A stretch of 64,000 nt of DNA from Tellurirhabdus bombi (GCF_021484805.1 NZ_CP090557.1:4104001-4168000), one strand, 5' to 3'; shown: positions 1-7,857, numbered from the stretch's first letter. Notes: generated by a model not told the origin, from the sequence alone. Program-made: numbers and translations.

Positions 1-1307
1 TCACCCCGGCCAGCCATGCCAATACCAGCTCCGTAGAACCGCCGGAAATCGTCTTTCAAACCGGCTCCGTAACCACCCGCAGCTTTAGGTTTTCCATCCC
101 GACCCGGCACTAAATTGTTGCGTCCTTCCATGCCAAAGCCAAAACCATACATCGGCATTCCCATTCCGCCACCGTATTCAATGTGGTAACCACGGGGGAA
201 ATCCAGCTTTTTGTTATCCAGCCACCAGGGCGTGAAAACGTGCATCCCGCCAACGCCATCTTCGTTGTAGCGCTTGCGATCCATCAGGGACGGAATAAAT
301 CCAGAGCGCGAGGCTCCCGTCGAATCGTTCAGGTATTTTCCGACCACGCCGCTTGTATTGGCTAAGCCATTGGAGAAACGAGCCGACTTCGAATTCAGCA
401 ACAAACGAGCCGATTCGCAGGCGGATGCGCCCAGCACCACCACTTTCGCCTTTACCTCCATTTCCTGCAATGTCTGCGTATCAACATAGCTCACGCCCGT
501 TGCCAATCCCGTCGCTGGATCTGTCAGGACTTCGCGCACCATGGCGTTCGTAATGAGGTTGACATTGCCTGTTTTTATCGCCGGAATAACCAGTACTGAA
601 GAGGACGAGAAGTCGGCGTAAGCCTGGCAACCCCGACCACATTGCGAGCAGTAGAAGCAAGCGCCCCGTTCATTGTTGATGGGCTTCGTCAGGATAGAAA
701 GCCGCGACGGAATCACCGGAATACCAATGCTCGTTGCCGCTTTTTTAATCATTAATTCATGCAAACGAGGCTTGGGCGGCGGCAGGAAAATGCCATCCGG
801 TTCGTTCTTCATGCCCTCTTTAGAGCCGAAAATTCCAATCAGCCGGTCTACTTTATCATAATACGGAGAAATGTCATCGTAGCCAATTGGCCAGTCTTCT
901 CCGATTCCTGTCATGGATTTACGTCTGAAATCATCCGGAGCAAACCGCAGCGAAATACGTCCCCAGTGGTTGGTCCGTCCGCCGAGCATCCGTGACCGGA
1001 ACCAGTGAAATTCGGTTCCTGGCTTAGCCGTGTATGGCTCCCCTTCCAGCTCCCAACCACCGTAAGCCGCGTCAAAATCACCGAAAGGGCGGGTTGTCCC
1101 TGCCCCACGCCGATGCGACTCATACGACCACTTCAACTGAGTAATATACTTTGGATCAGCAGGATCGTAATAGCCCCCTGCCTCTAGCAAGGCTACTTTT
1201 GCCCCTGCTTTCGACAGCATATAGGCTGCCATACCGCCCCCAGCTCCCGACCCAACAATGACAATATCATAGACTACCGGAGCTTTCTTAATTTGAAATA
1301 CATCCAT
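1..1307 (-). CDS. GMC-family FAD oxidoreductase, C-terminus cut by window edge
   Basis: FAD-dependent oxidoreductase of the glucose-methanol-choline family, probably oxidising a sugar or alcohol and passing electrons to a membrane acceptor. About 435 residues are visible; the catalytic C-terminal part lies outside the window. Reading from the ATG at 1307, residues 13-31 (DIVIVGSGAGGGMAAYMLS) are the Rossmann FAD-binding motif, LLEAG near residue 40 binds the ribose, and RMLGGRTNHWG near 105 is the second family motif. Around residue 217 is a cysteine group, CFYCSQCGRGC, spaced C-x2-C-x2-C-x3-C, which could hold an iron-sulfur cluster as known in some FAD sugar dehydrogenases. No signal peptide is seen on this subunit; such enzymes are often exported with a Tat partner, which would lie to the left. 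The start is clear because the FAD motif follows directly. The substrate cannot be told. Confidence 0.9.
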   Translation of the reverse strand, partial: MDVFQIKKAPVVYDIVIVGSGAGGGMAAYMLSKAGAKVALLEAGGYYDPADPKYITQLKWSYESHRRGAGTTRPFGDFDAAYGGWELEGEPYTAKPGTEFHWFRSRMLGGRTNHWGRISLRFAPDDFRRKSMTGIGEDWPIGYDDISPYYDKVDRLIGIFGSKEGMKNEPDGIFLPPPKPRLHELMIKKAATSIGIPVIPSRLSILTKPINNERGACFYCSQCGRGCQAYADFSSSSVLVIPAIKTGNVNLITNAMVREVLTDPATGLATGVSYVDTQTLQEMEVKAKVVVLGASACESARLLLNSKSARFSNGLANTSGVVGKYLNDSTGASRSGFIPSLMDRKRYNEDGVGGMHVFTPWWLDNKKLDFPRGYHIEYGGGMGMPMYGFGFGMEGRNNLVPGRDGKPKAAGGYGAGLKDDFRRFYGAGIGMAGRG

Positions 1308-1507
1308 AGGTTAAGTGATTAGAAACAATCAATCATGCTAATAATGCATAATCGTTCTAAAACTACTATGAATTATCAAATATTTCCAGCGTGTTGATGA
1401 AGAATATTAAGCAATGGTGCTTTTAAAATTGGCGTCTATTCAGAGTACGTCTTTACAGGCCTAATTTGGGTTCTGGTGAATGGTACGCGTATTTTTCTCG
1501 TTTGCGT

Positions 1508-1515
1508 TATCTTTG
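1508..1515 (+). promoter_or_regulatory. -7 promoter box (TAtcTTTG) of the Sua5/TsaC gene
   Basis: TATCTTTG followed by C matches the Bacteroidota -7 consensus TAnnTTTG. It ends only 5 bases before the ATG at 1521, so the transcript would start at or next to the start codon. No clear -33 TTTG was found at the usual 19-23 base spacing. Confidence 0.5.
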
Positions 1516-1520
1516 CATCC

Positions 1521-2477
1521 ATGACGCAAATCGGTACGGACATTAATCAGGCAAAACGCCTGCTGGAAAAAGGAGAAGTTGTCGGAATCCCAACTGAAAC
1601 GGTCTATGGTCTTGCTGCCAACGCGCTGGACACCAATGCCGTTGTTAAGATTTTTGCAGTAAAGAACCGTCCTTCCTTTGATCCGCTGATTGTTCATACT
1701 GATTCTCTGGAGAAAGCCGCCGACTTTGTGCAGGACATTCCAGAACTGGCCCAGCGCTTGGCTAATCAATTCTGGCCCGGCCCGTTAACGCTATTGTTAC
1801 CGAAACGGCCCCTAATTCCCGATCTGGTAACCTCCGGACTTGATACGGTTGCTGTACGGGTGCCCAATCATCCACTTACGCTCGAACTGCTTCGGTCACT
1901 TGCGTTTCCGCTAGCCGCTCCCAGTGCCAACCCGTTTGGATACATCAGTCCGACCACGGCCCAGCACGTTGCCGATCAGCTGGGCGATCAGGTTCCGTAT
2001 ATTCTTGATGGAGGGGCCTGTCAGGTGGGAATCGAATCAACGATCATTGGTTTTTCGGCTGAAGGTCCAGTTATTTATCGCCTGGGTGGCATGGCGCTCG
2101 AAACGCTTGAAAGTATAGTTGGTCCATTAACTGTTCGCAGCCATTCGACGTCCAACCCAAAGGCACCGGGTATGCTCAGCAGCCACTACGCACCCCGAAA
2201 GCCCTTTTTAGTGCAACCCATTGAAAAAGCCCTTGATCAATACGCACCCAACCGCATCGGCGTGCTGGCTTTTCAGGCTCCGATCGCTTCGATTCCAACC
2301 GAGAACCAGCGGGTGCTGTCGCCAACCGGCGATCTAGCCGAAGCGACCACACAATTGTTTGCCAGTATGCGCGCACTCGACAAGCTGGATATTGATGTCA
2401 TTATCGCCGAATTGCTTCCCGATCAGGGTCTGGGTCGCGCCGTTAACGACCGTTTGCGCCGGGCGGCGGTGAAATAA
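1521..2477 (+). CDS. tsaC: L-threonylcarbamoyladenylate synthase (Sua5/YwlC/TsaC type)
   Basis: Makes threonylcarbamoyl-AMP from threonine, bicarbonate and ATP, the first step of the t6A37 modification of ANN-decoding tRNAs, in the cytoplasm. At 318 residues it is the long Sua5 form: a YrdC-type domain (residues about 10-190) followed by a Sua5 C-terminal domain (about 200-318). Visible family signatures are GIPTETVYGLAANA near residue 22, KNRPSFDPLIVH near 46 and the SAN of PSANPFGYISPT near 135. A longer reading frame begins at 1476, but the ATG at 1521 gives the normal family N-terminus and lies just behind a promoter box. It stands alone between a divergent oxidoreductase and a convergent peptidase gene. 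Confidence 0.93.
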   Translation: MTQIGTDINQAKRLLEKGEVVGIPTETVYGLAANALDTNAVVKIFAVKNRPSFDPLIVHTDSLEKAADFVQDIPELAQRLANQFWPGPLTLLLPKRPLIPDLVTSGLDTVAVRVPNHPLTLELLRSLAFPLAAPSANPFGYISPTTAQHVADQLGDQVPYILDGGACQVGIESTIIGFSAEGPVIYRLGGMALETLESIVGPLTVRSHSTSNPKAPGMLSSHYAPRKPFLVQPIEKALDQYAPNRIGVLAFQAPIASIPTENQRVLSPTGDLAEATTQLFASMRALDKLDIDVIIAELLPDQGLGRAVNDRLRRAAVK

Positions 2478-2517
2478 CCAAAAGGCCACTTAGACGTAAC
2501 CAAGCAGCCTTTTTTTG
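2478..2517 (+). terminator. possible terminator after the Sua5 gene
   Basis: An imperfect stem (CCAAAAGGC near 2478 against GCCTTTTTTTGG near 2508) ends in a run of seven T, just before the convergent stop at 2521. The loop is long, so support is moderate. Confidence 0.45.
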
Positions 2518-2520
2518 GCT

Positions 2521-4566
2521 TTATTCCGGCATTGAACGAGCGGGATAGTCCAGCCCGCGCTTCCAGATTGTTCGCTTTTTTAGTATGACAGTAGCAAACT
2601 CATGGGCTGCCAACGTCCATTGCCCCTTATCTGTCTGAACGCTATCGATAATCTCCACAATAACATTTCTGCTATGAGATGGCATTTGCGTGCTTGCTTC
2701 TTCTCCTTTGGGTACTTTCGGCAGCTGGGCTGGCGCTACTGGCTTGGTGGCCGAAACAGCCTTTCGCCAATCCTGTTCCGTTGGTAGGCGGTCTGGTAAC
2801 GAAGCGGGTTCTGGTGCTTTGACTGACTTGAACGATTTACTTGGTTTAGCTGGTTGAGGCGCTTTGGGTAATCGGGGAACTTCGGGTGCTACCGGGGATA
2901 CAAGTATAGGTGGGTTTATTGGCGCTGGTGGAATTGGCACGTCAACTGGTTCAATTATGTCGTCTTCCAGGACTCTTAACTTATGCAGTTTGCTTTGCAA
3001 GCGCTCTAACACCATTGCCTGTTTCCAGTGCTCTGCCGAAACTTTTGAGAATTGATCAACGACAAGAGCCAGCGAATCCCTCAATGGCTGAATTTCTTTT
3101 TTAACATACTGCTGTAGTTTCTCCACCCCCTGCGTAGGAATGACTAATCCTTTAGATATTACATTTATGCGTTCTTGCTGAGTTTTTATTTTCTCCTGCA
3201 ACTTGAGCCGATCCATACCATTTGCTTTTTCCAGCTGGCCAGCTATTTGCTCTATTTCAGCCGCCAGTTGTTCTATTTTTTGGTATACTTTTTCATTTAC
3301 AACGTAGTCGGCTTTTACCAAATACTCGGGTAGGTAGACTTCTTGAGTACTGAGCTTTTCTTGCCATTTCCCTATTGGATCCTCCAAGACCTTAAGCTCT
3401 GCCTCGAGCTTTTTCATCGACTCTTCCCGCTGCTCAATTTGGGCTTCCAACGCTTTAATTTTCTCTTGCTCACTCCTCGGCCTCGTTGTGTCTGGATTTA
3501 CTTTCTCTTGCCCTATCTGTCTGGTTAGAGGCATTTCAAACAGGACTGAATTCATCCCTAAGCGAGCCGAGATAGGCTGTTTACCAATCGCAAGTCCACC
3601 CAACAGTACGAAACTAACAATCAGACCAATCACGCTTAAACCAGACGATGAAGGCTCATCGGCTGCTCCCAAAATACGCTTTACCCGATCCAGCAAATGC
3701 TGTTTAGATCCACCAAAAGCCAGCGCCAAATTAGGCTGCACAGTCCGCATGGCTTCGACCGCCGCTAAGGTCTGGACATATTCAACTGGCCGGCCTGTTA
3801 CCTGAATCGCTATCTCATCGCAAAGGTGCTCGCGTTCATCCCGAATTTTAGCCGATAAATACCAGATTGCCGGGTGGTAGAAAAACACTACTTCGACCAA
3901 GGACTGAAGTAAATTTACCAGATAATCATATTGCCGAATATGGGCCAGTTCGTGCGCCAATACTGCTTCAATCTGGTGCGCTGAAAGTCCAGTTAACAGG
4001 CCCACGGGTAGTAAAATGACTGGTTTGAGCCAGCCGACTGTCATCGGGACGGCTGCTCGAACGGACTCAACTAACTGAACTGAGCGAGAAATTCCCATAT
4101 CCCGTGCCATGCGGTCCAGGTGGTTTTGCCAGACTGGCGGTATTGCCTGAACTCCTTGCTTTGTCCACCGCTGCACCAACAGCCAGCCTCCCGCCAGGCG
4201 AAGTACCAGCACCGTTGCACCAACGAACCAGATTGTTACTATATGAGGCAGGATGCCTTCTAACTGAGTCAGCCAGTTCAGTTTAGTCGTTGAAACTCCT
4301 ACCAATTGCGTACCCTTACCTACCTCACTGAGGGCAAAAGTCGGCACAGACAAGCGTGGTTCATAGACGATAGCAAATGTTACCAAAAAGGCCAGGAGCT
4401 GCACCGCTAACGTTACCACGCTCAAGGTATAGCGAGTACCGGTCTGCCTCTTTCGCCAGACCAGCGTCCAGAGGGCAACTAAGATAAAGCCTTGCCAAAG
4501 CGAATGGAACAATGCCCAGCCAAACGCCGCTACGATGTTGTCGGGTATGATAGGAAGATAGTTCAT
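2521..4566 (-). CDS. BlaR1-type M56 membrane metallopeptidase with a coiled-coil C-terminus
   Basis: Integral membrane zinc protease of the BlaR1/MecR1 M56 family, expected to relieve repression by the BlaI-type protein encoded 37 bases upstream. The N-terminal half has hydrophobic segments near residues 10-35, 45-70 and 110-130, and the zinc site HELAHIRQYD near residue 205, with the downstream REHLCDE as third-ligand region; another hydrophobic stretch follows near residue 305. The C-terminal part differs from classic BlaR1: instead of a penicillin-binding domain there is a long charged coiled coil (about residues 360-540) and a Pro/Lys-rich region, so the stimulus is unlikely to be a beta-lactam through the known sensor. 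It is 681 residues long. It lies in one operon with the regulator. The family call is firm; the signal sensed is unknown. Confidence 0.85.
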   Translation of the reverse strand: MNYLPIIPDNIVAAFGWALFHSLWQGFILVALWTLVWRKRQTGTRYTLSVVTLAVQLLAFLVTFAIVYEPRLSVPTFALSEVGKGTQLVGVSTTKLNWLTQLEGILPHIVTIWFVGATVLVLRLAGGWLLVQRWTKQGVQAIPPVWQNHLDRMARDMGISRSVQLVESVRAAVPMTVGWLKPVILLPVGLLTGLSAHQIEAVLAHELAHIRQYDYLVNLLQSLVEVVFFYHPAIWYLSAKIRDEREHLCDEIAIQVTGRPVEYVQTLAAVEAMRTVQPNLALAFGGSKQHLLDRVKRILGAADEPSSSGLSVIGLIVSFVLLGGLAIGKQPISARLGMNSVLFEMPLTRQIGQEKVNPDTTRPRSEQEKIKALEAQIEQREESMKKLEAELKVLEDPIGKWQEKLSTQEVYLPEYLVKADYVVNEKVYQKIEQLAAEIEQIAGQLEKANGMDRLKLQEKIKTQQERINVISKGLVIPTQGVEKLQQYVKKEIQPLRDSLALVVDQFSKVSAEHWKQAMVLERLQSKLHKLRVLEDDIIEPVDVPIPPAPINPPILVSPVAPEVPRLPKAPQPAKPSKSFKSVKAPEPASLPDRLPTEQDWRKAVSATKPVAPAQLPKVPKGEEASTQMPSHSRNVIVEIIDSVQTDKGQWTLAAHEFATVILKKRTIWKRGLDYPARSMPE

Positions 4567-4603
4567 GAGTATGTCGCTTAAAATTTTTGATGTCTAGACT
4601 TAA

Positions 4604-4975
4604 TCAGGAAGATTTTTTACTAAGCTGATCAATGAGTTTCTGAATCTCGTCCAACTCTTCTTTAGACGTTTTAGAATTACCTAATGCCTGCATCACTAGC
4701 TGAGCCGCCGAACCACGAAAGGTAGTTTCAACAAATCGATCAAGCAGGTTTTGGCGCGTGTCCCCTTCGGTAACCAGAGCGGTATAAATATGGTAGCGTC
4801 CCTCCTCCGTCCGGCTTAGCAAGTTTTTCTCGTGCATAATCTGCATGAGTTTCAGCGTCGTTGTATAACCCACCTCTTTGCTTCGACTTAATTCCTCATT
4901 TACTTGCCGCACCGTGCTGGGACCCTTGGCCCAAATAACTTGTAAAATCTCTAATTCTGAGTCAGTTGGCTTCAT
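4604..4975 (-). CDS. BlaI/MecI/CopY-family transcriptional repressor
   Basis: Small winged-helix repressor (123 residues) of the penicillinase-repressor family, which binds dyad operators as a dimer and is cleaved when its partner M56 protease is activated. The sequence begins MKPTDSELEILQVIWAKGP, the usual family N-terminus, and continues with TVRQVNEEL and TTTLKLMQIMHEKNLL, the recognition-helix region. The reading frame is open upstream to 5068, but the ATG at 4975 fits the family and sits downstream of a promoter. It is the first gene of a two-gene unit with the BlaR1-type protease. Its promoter carries three near-identical 16 bp dyads, so autoregulation is very likely. Confidence 0.93.
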   Translation of the reverse strand: MKPTDSELEILQVIWAKGPSTVRQVNEELSRSKEVGYTTTLKLMQIMHEKNLLSRTEEGRYHIYTALVTEGDTRQNLLDRFVETTFRGSAAQLVMQALGNSKTSKEELDEIQKLIDQLSKKSS

Positions 4976-5019
4976 ATACCTACATGAAATAAATAGCAAA
5001 CAATAAGTTTGATTCTTTA

Positions 5020-5035
5020 TACGAATCACTTCGTA
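5020..5035. promoter_or_regulatory. operator dyad O1 (TACGAA-N4-TTCGTA)
   Basis: TACGAATCACTTCGTA: six-base arms are perfectly inverted around four bases. It starts right after the -7 box of the regulator promoter, so it covers the transcription start region. Confidence 0.75.
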
Positions 5036-5036
5036 G

Positions 5037-5068
5037 CAAATATATACGAAAGAATTTGTAGAAGTCAA
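5037..5068 (-). promoter_or_regulatory. promoter of the BlaI-BlaR1 type operon
   Basis: On the minus strand TTG (5068-5066) is followed after 21 bases by TATATTTG (5044-5037), an exact match to the Bacteroidota TAnnTTTG -7 box at accepted spacing. The start codon is at 4975, giving a leader of about 55 bases. Three dyads lie before, inside and after these elements. Confidence 0.75.
5045..5060. promoter_or_regulatory. operator dyad O2 (TACGAA-N4-TTTGTA)
   Basis: TACGAAAGAATTTGTA: one base off perfect symmetry. It lies exactly in the spacer between the -33 and -7 elements of the regulator promoter. Confidence 0.7.
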
Positions 5069-5074
5069 GTTACC

Positions 5075-5090
5075 TACGAAATATTTCGTA
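5075..5090. promoter_or_regulatory. operator dyad O3 (perfect 16 bp palindrome)
   Basis: TACGAAATATTTCGTA is a perfect palindrome. It lies upstream of the -33 element of the regulator promoter and about 100 bases before the divergent leucine-rich-repeat gene at 5194, so it could also act on that gene. Confidence 0.78.
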
Positions 5091-5193
5091 ATTAAATGTT
5101 AGTTTCTTTTTCAAGTTTAATTTTTTTGGAAAATTTGCGCTTCTACTATTTTTATAGTTACTTACCTAAAGTTTACGTTACTTCCTTACTACG

Positions 5194-6630
5194 ATGAAAA
5201 CTGCCCTGACTTTCATTCTGCTTTTGATTTCCGGTTATTCGTTCGCTCAATCGGTCTGCCTAACGCCTGATGAGCACAAAACACAACGCAAGCAATTGGA
5301 GAAGAACTACCTGGAATCGCAGGCATTATTTCCGGAAATTAAGAATCGGCAATTACAACTCGGCGGGTTTTACGCGATGAGTTTTGATGAGCGTCGTTTA
5401 CTGGCAGCGACCGAAAAATTTCAGAAGGAAGCACAAAAGGTTTTTCAGCAGCTTGCCTTCATTCAGAATAGCTCTTTCGCTTGCTATGTGTCCCTGTATA
5501 TAAAACCAAACGGAGCTATTGATCAGGCAGCGTATGAATTTATAGGCACTGCCCCAACAGCAAATCAGGCGGCACAAATTCAGGAGACCTTCTGCAATTG
5601 GTTAAGCACCTATCAATATACATTTACGGCAACGAGCGCTTTTCGAGTAAGAACCTTCATCTCGCTTAAAAAAGAAAAGTTAGTCAAGGTTGCCCTCAAG
5701 CCAAACACAATTACGACCCTGGAACAGGCACAGCTCACGACCCGACCCGACACAGTTAAAAGGCTTTCGCTGATGAAAATGGGATTGACGGAAGTTCCCG
5801 AAGTTGTTTACCGATTTACGAATGTGCAGGAGCTTGATTTAAGCGGAAATGAGCTTAGCCGAATTCCAGAAGGTGTTTTTACATTGCCAAAGCTTAAACG
5901 CTTGTATTTAGTAGGCAACCGCCTCAAGGCCGAAACCTTGCAAATTCCAGAAGACAATCATTTGACTTTTCTGAGCCTGCAGTACAACCAGTTAAGCCGG
6001 GTTCCCGAATCGGTTGCCAATTGCCGACGGCTAACTAGTTTATGGCTGGGACACAATCAATTTTCAGCGGGTTTAAATATGGAGCCGCTTTTAAAACTAA
6101 AGCGCCTACGGGATCTAAACCTCTATAATGCCGGTTTATCGAGCCTACCGGAAGAAATTGGCCGCCTGAAAAAACTCCAGATTCTGGATTTATACCATAA
6201 TAAGCTTCAGAGCCTTCCCGATAAAATTTGCCGCCTGCGCCGGTTGCAGCAACTGGCCGTTTCCGAGAACAAGTTAGGCGAACTCCCCAAGCGCCTGAAC
6301 CGAATGCGTCGGCTGGAAAAACTTTATGCGCACCATAACTACCTGGCGAGCTTACCTACTAAGCTTTACCGGGCCCGCCGTCTGCAACTTATTAGCCTCA
6401 GTAACAATGCTTTCAGCTACGTTCCAGAATCGTTGTTGCGCCTAAAAGCCCTGAGAGACCTGGATATGGGCAACAACCGCATACAGGAGCTTCCGGCAGG
6501 TTTCACTAATCTTCCGAGGCTGGAAAAACTTTATCTACGCGGAAATCCACTCACGGGCGAAGAGCAAATTTCGGTGGCCATGCCGGTAATCCATAAATTG
6601 GAAGGCAACAAGACTGAGGTATTTTATTAG
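5194..6630 (+). CDS. secreted leucine-rich-repeat protein
   Basis: Exported protein of 478 residues. Residues 1-19 form a signal peptide ending at SFAQ. Residues about 20-185 form a domain that I cannot name with certainty; the segment CYVSLYIKPNGAIDQ resembles the beta region of TonB-C-like domains. From about residue 189 to the end there are around 12 leucine-rich repeats of 22-24 residues of the LxxLxLxxNxLxxLPxxI type (for example LDLSGNELSRIPEGV). Leucine-rich repeats bind proteins, so an envelope or extracellular binding role is likely, but the partner is unknown. It is divergent from the BlaI-type repressor and shares the 218 bp region with its operators, so joint control is possible. 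The start at 5194 is fixed by the signal peptide. Confidence 0.88.
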   Translation: MKTALTFILLLISGYSFAQSVCLTPDEHKTQRKQLEKNYLESQALFPEIKNRQLQLGGFYAMSFDERRLLAATEKFQKEAQKVFQQLAFIQNSSFACYVSLYIKPNGAIDQAAYEFIGTAPTANQAAQIQETFCNWLSTYQYTFTATSAFRVRTFISLKKEKLVKVALKPNTITTLEQAQLTTRPDTVKRLSLMKMGLTEVPEVVYRFTNVQELDLSGNELSRIPEGVFTLPKLKRLYLVGNRLKAETLQIPEDNHLTFLSLQYNQLSRVPESVANCRRLTSLWLGHNQFSAGLNMEPLLKLKRLRDLNLYNAGLSSLPEEIGRLKKLQILDLYHNKLQSLPDKICRLRRLQQLAVSENKLGELPKRLNRMRRLEKLYAHHNYLASLPTKLYRARRLQLISLSNNAFSYVPESLLRLKALRDLDMGNNRIQELPAGFTNLPRLEKLYLRGNPLTGEEQISVAMPVIHKLEGNKTEVFY

Positions 6631-6642
6631 CCCTTATCGAAC

Positions 6643-7158
6643 CTATAGAGACAGACTTTCTTTAATGCTTTTAATACGGCTTGTAAAATCCAAGTTGTGA
6701 AAATCTACGTTTCGGGCGCAGATCGTTTCTAGAAACTCCGTCACGGCTGGCTCGTGCGGAACGCGTTTCCCGGTGACGATGCTCACGTATTTTGAGGTGG
6801 TCCAAAGCACATTTTTCAACTGGTGGCCAGCATCATCCGTCATGTATGATTCCGTGACCATGGTATCTTCGTTATAAAAAATAACCCGTGATCGGATCCG
6901 AATCCACTCGCTCACTAAGGCAGGTCGTACGTATGCAATCTGGTGCTGATAAACAACCCAACTTGTCTTAAACTCCCGAAACAACTGCCCATAATCAAAG
7001 CCATACTGTTTGGCCACCTGGTCTTCCCTGGCGTTGAAATAATAGTCGAAATACTTACCATTATTAAGGTGCTGAAGTGGGTCGCAGTCCTGAAAGCGAA
7101 CAATTATCCGTGACTCTACTTCAGTAGGATAATTTTTATTGGGATCTCGTTTAAACAT
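6643..7158 (-). CDS. acyl-CoA thioesterase, hotdog fold (YbgC/FadM-like)
   Basis: Predicted cytoplasmic thioesterase of the 4-hydroxybenzoyl-CoA thioesterase type, 171 residues. The segment IIVRFQDCDPLQHLNNGKYF (about residues 19-38) is the family active-site motif: an Asp followed by HxNN. The rest fits one hotdog domain, with RSRVIFYNEDTM as a central strand. It converges with the leucine-rich-repeat gene, with 12 bases between stops. A possible -7 box on the minus strand (TAATTTTG, 7202-7195) lies about 40 bases upstream of the start. The acyl substrate cannot be inferred. Confidence 0.85.
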   Translation of the reverse strand: MFKRDPNKNYPTEVESRIIVRFQDCDPLQHLNNGKYFDYYFNAREDQVAKQYGFDYGQLFREFKTSWVVYQHQIAYVRPALVSEWIRIRSRVIFYNEDTMVTESYMTDDAGHQLKNVLWTTSKYVSIVTGKRVPHEPAVTEFLETICARNVDFHNLDFTSRIKSIKESLSL

Positions 7159-7194
7159 TTTCTTCGCGAATTACTCTAACAACTGCGCAGGGCA

Positions 7195-7202
7195 CAAAAT
7201 TA
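7195..7202 (-). promoter_or_regulatory. -7 promoter box (TAatTTTG) of the thioesterase gene
   Basis: Read on the minus strand this is TAATTTTG, matching TAnnTTTG. The start codon at 7158 is 36 bases downstream. No -33 element at normal spacing was found. Confidence 0.4.
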
Positions 7203-7258
7203 GTTTTAATAATCAAAATCCTTAACGCTTCGGTTATACAAGCAGGAGAAATGGGGTA

Positions 7259-7291
7259 TTTGAACCTAATTCGTACTTTTTTGCATCTTTG
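7259..7291 (+). promoter_or_regulatory. promoter of the DUF2147 gene
   Basis: TTTG at 7259-7262 is followed after 21 bases by CATCTTTG (7284-7291), one base off TAnnTTTG. The gene starts at 7315, leaving a short leader. Confidence 0.55.
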
Positions 7292-7314
7292 TATTTATTC
7301 ACCTTAAAGTTACC

Positions 7315-7797
7315 ATGTACAAATTTAAACAATCAATTAAACAATTAATGACTCTTCGCTGGTTGGTTGCAGCCATTGTGCTGGTTACTATTCAAACCGC
7401 TTATACTCCAAAAAATACTAACCCTGATGCCGTAGTTGGCACGTGGCTTAACGGAACCAAGCGTGGTCATATTCAGATTTACAAACAGGGTAACAAATAC
7501 TTTGGTAAGCTGATCTGGCTGAAAGACCCCAACGATCCAGCAACCAACAAGCCTAAAACAGATACCAAAAATCCTAACCCTGCATTACGAAACCGTGCGC
7601 TGATGGGGCTGGATGTAATGAAAGGCTTTATCTATGACGGCGATAACGTGTGGGATGAAGGCAAAATATACAATCCTGAAGATGGCAAGGAGTACAGCTG
7701 CAAGATGACGTTAAAGAATGCCAATACGCTTGACGTTAGAGGCTTTATAGGCATTTCTCTGTTGGGTAAAACCCAAACCTGGACCAAAGTTCAATAA
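7315..7797 (+). CDS. DUF2147-domain exported protein
   Basis: Protein of 160 residues with an N-terminal hydrophobic segment (residues about 17-33) that acts as signal peptide or anchor. The mature part has the DUF2147 pattern: VVGTWLNGTKRGHIQIYKQGN, then YFGKLIWLKDPNDP, LDVMKGF, EGKIYNPEDGKEYSC and a final LLGKTQTWTKVQ. DUF2147 proteins are small predicted beta-barrels found in the envelope of many Gram-negative bacteria; the function is not known. Transcription probably ends at the strong palindrome directly behind the stop. A promoter precedes it at 7259-7291. Confidence 0.9.
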   Translation: MYKFKQSIKQLMTLRWLVAAIVLVTIQTAYTPKNTNPDAVVGTWLNGTKRGHIQIYKQGNKYFGKLIWLKDPNDPATNKPKTDTKNPNPALRNRALMGLDVMKGFIYDGDNVWDEGKIYNPEDGKEYSCKMTLKNANTLDVRGFIGISLLGKTQTWTKVQ

Positions 7798-7857
7798 CGT
7801 TTACGGGTAAACGTTTAAAGGCCTAAGCGGGTACCCGCTTAGGCCTTTAAACGTTTA
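7798..7857. terminator. 50 bp loopless palindrome, likely two-way terminator
   Basis: Bases 7808-7857 are a perfect palindrome with 25-base arms centred on GTAC and no loop. An overlapping smaller dyad (CGTTTAC-GG-GTAAACG, 7798-7813) competes with it. It lies between the convergent DUF2147 and CsbD genes and can serve both. Confidence 0.75.
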
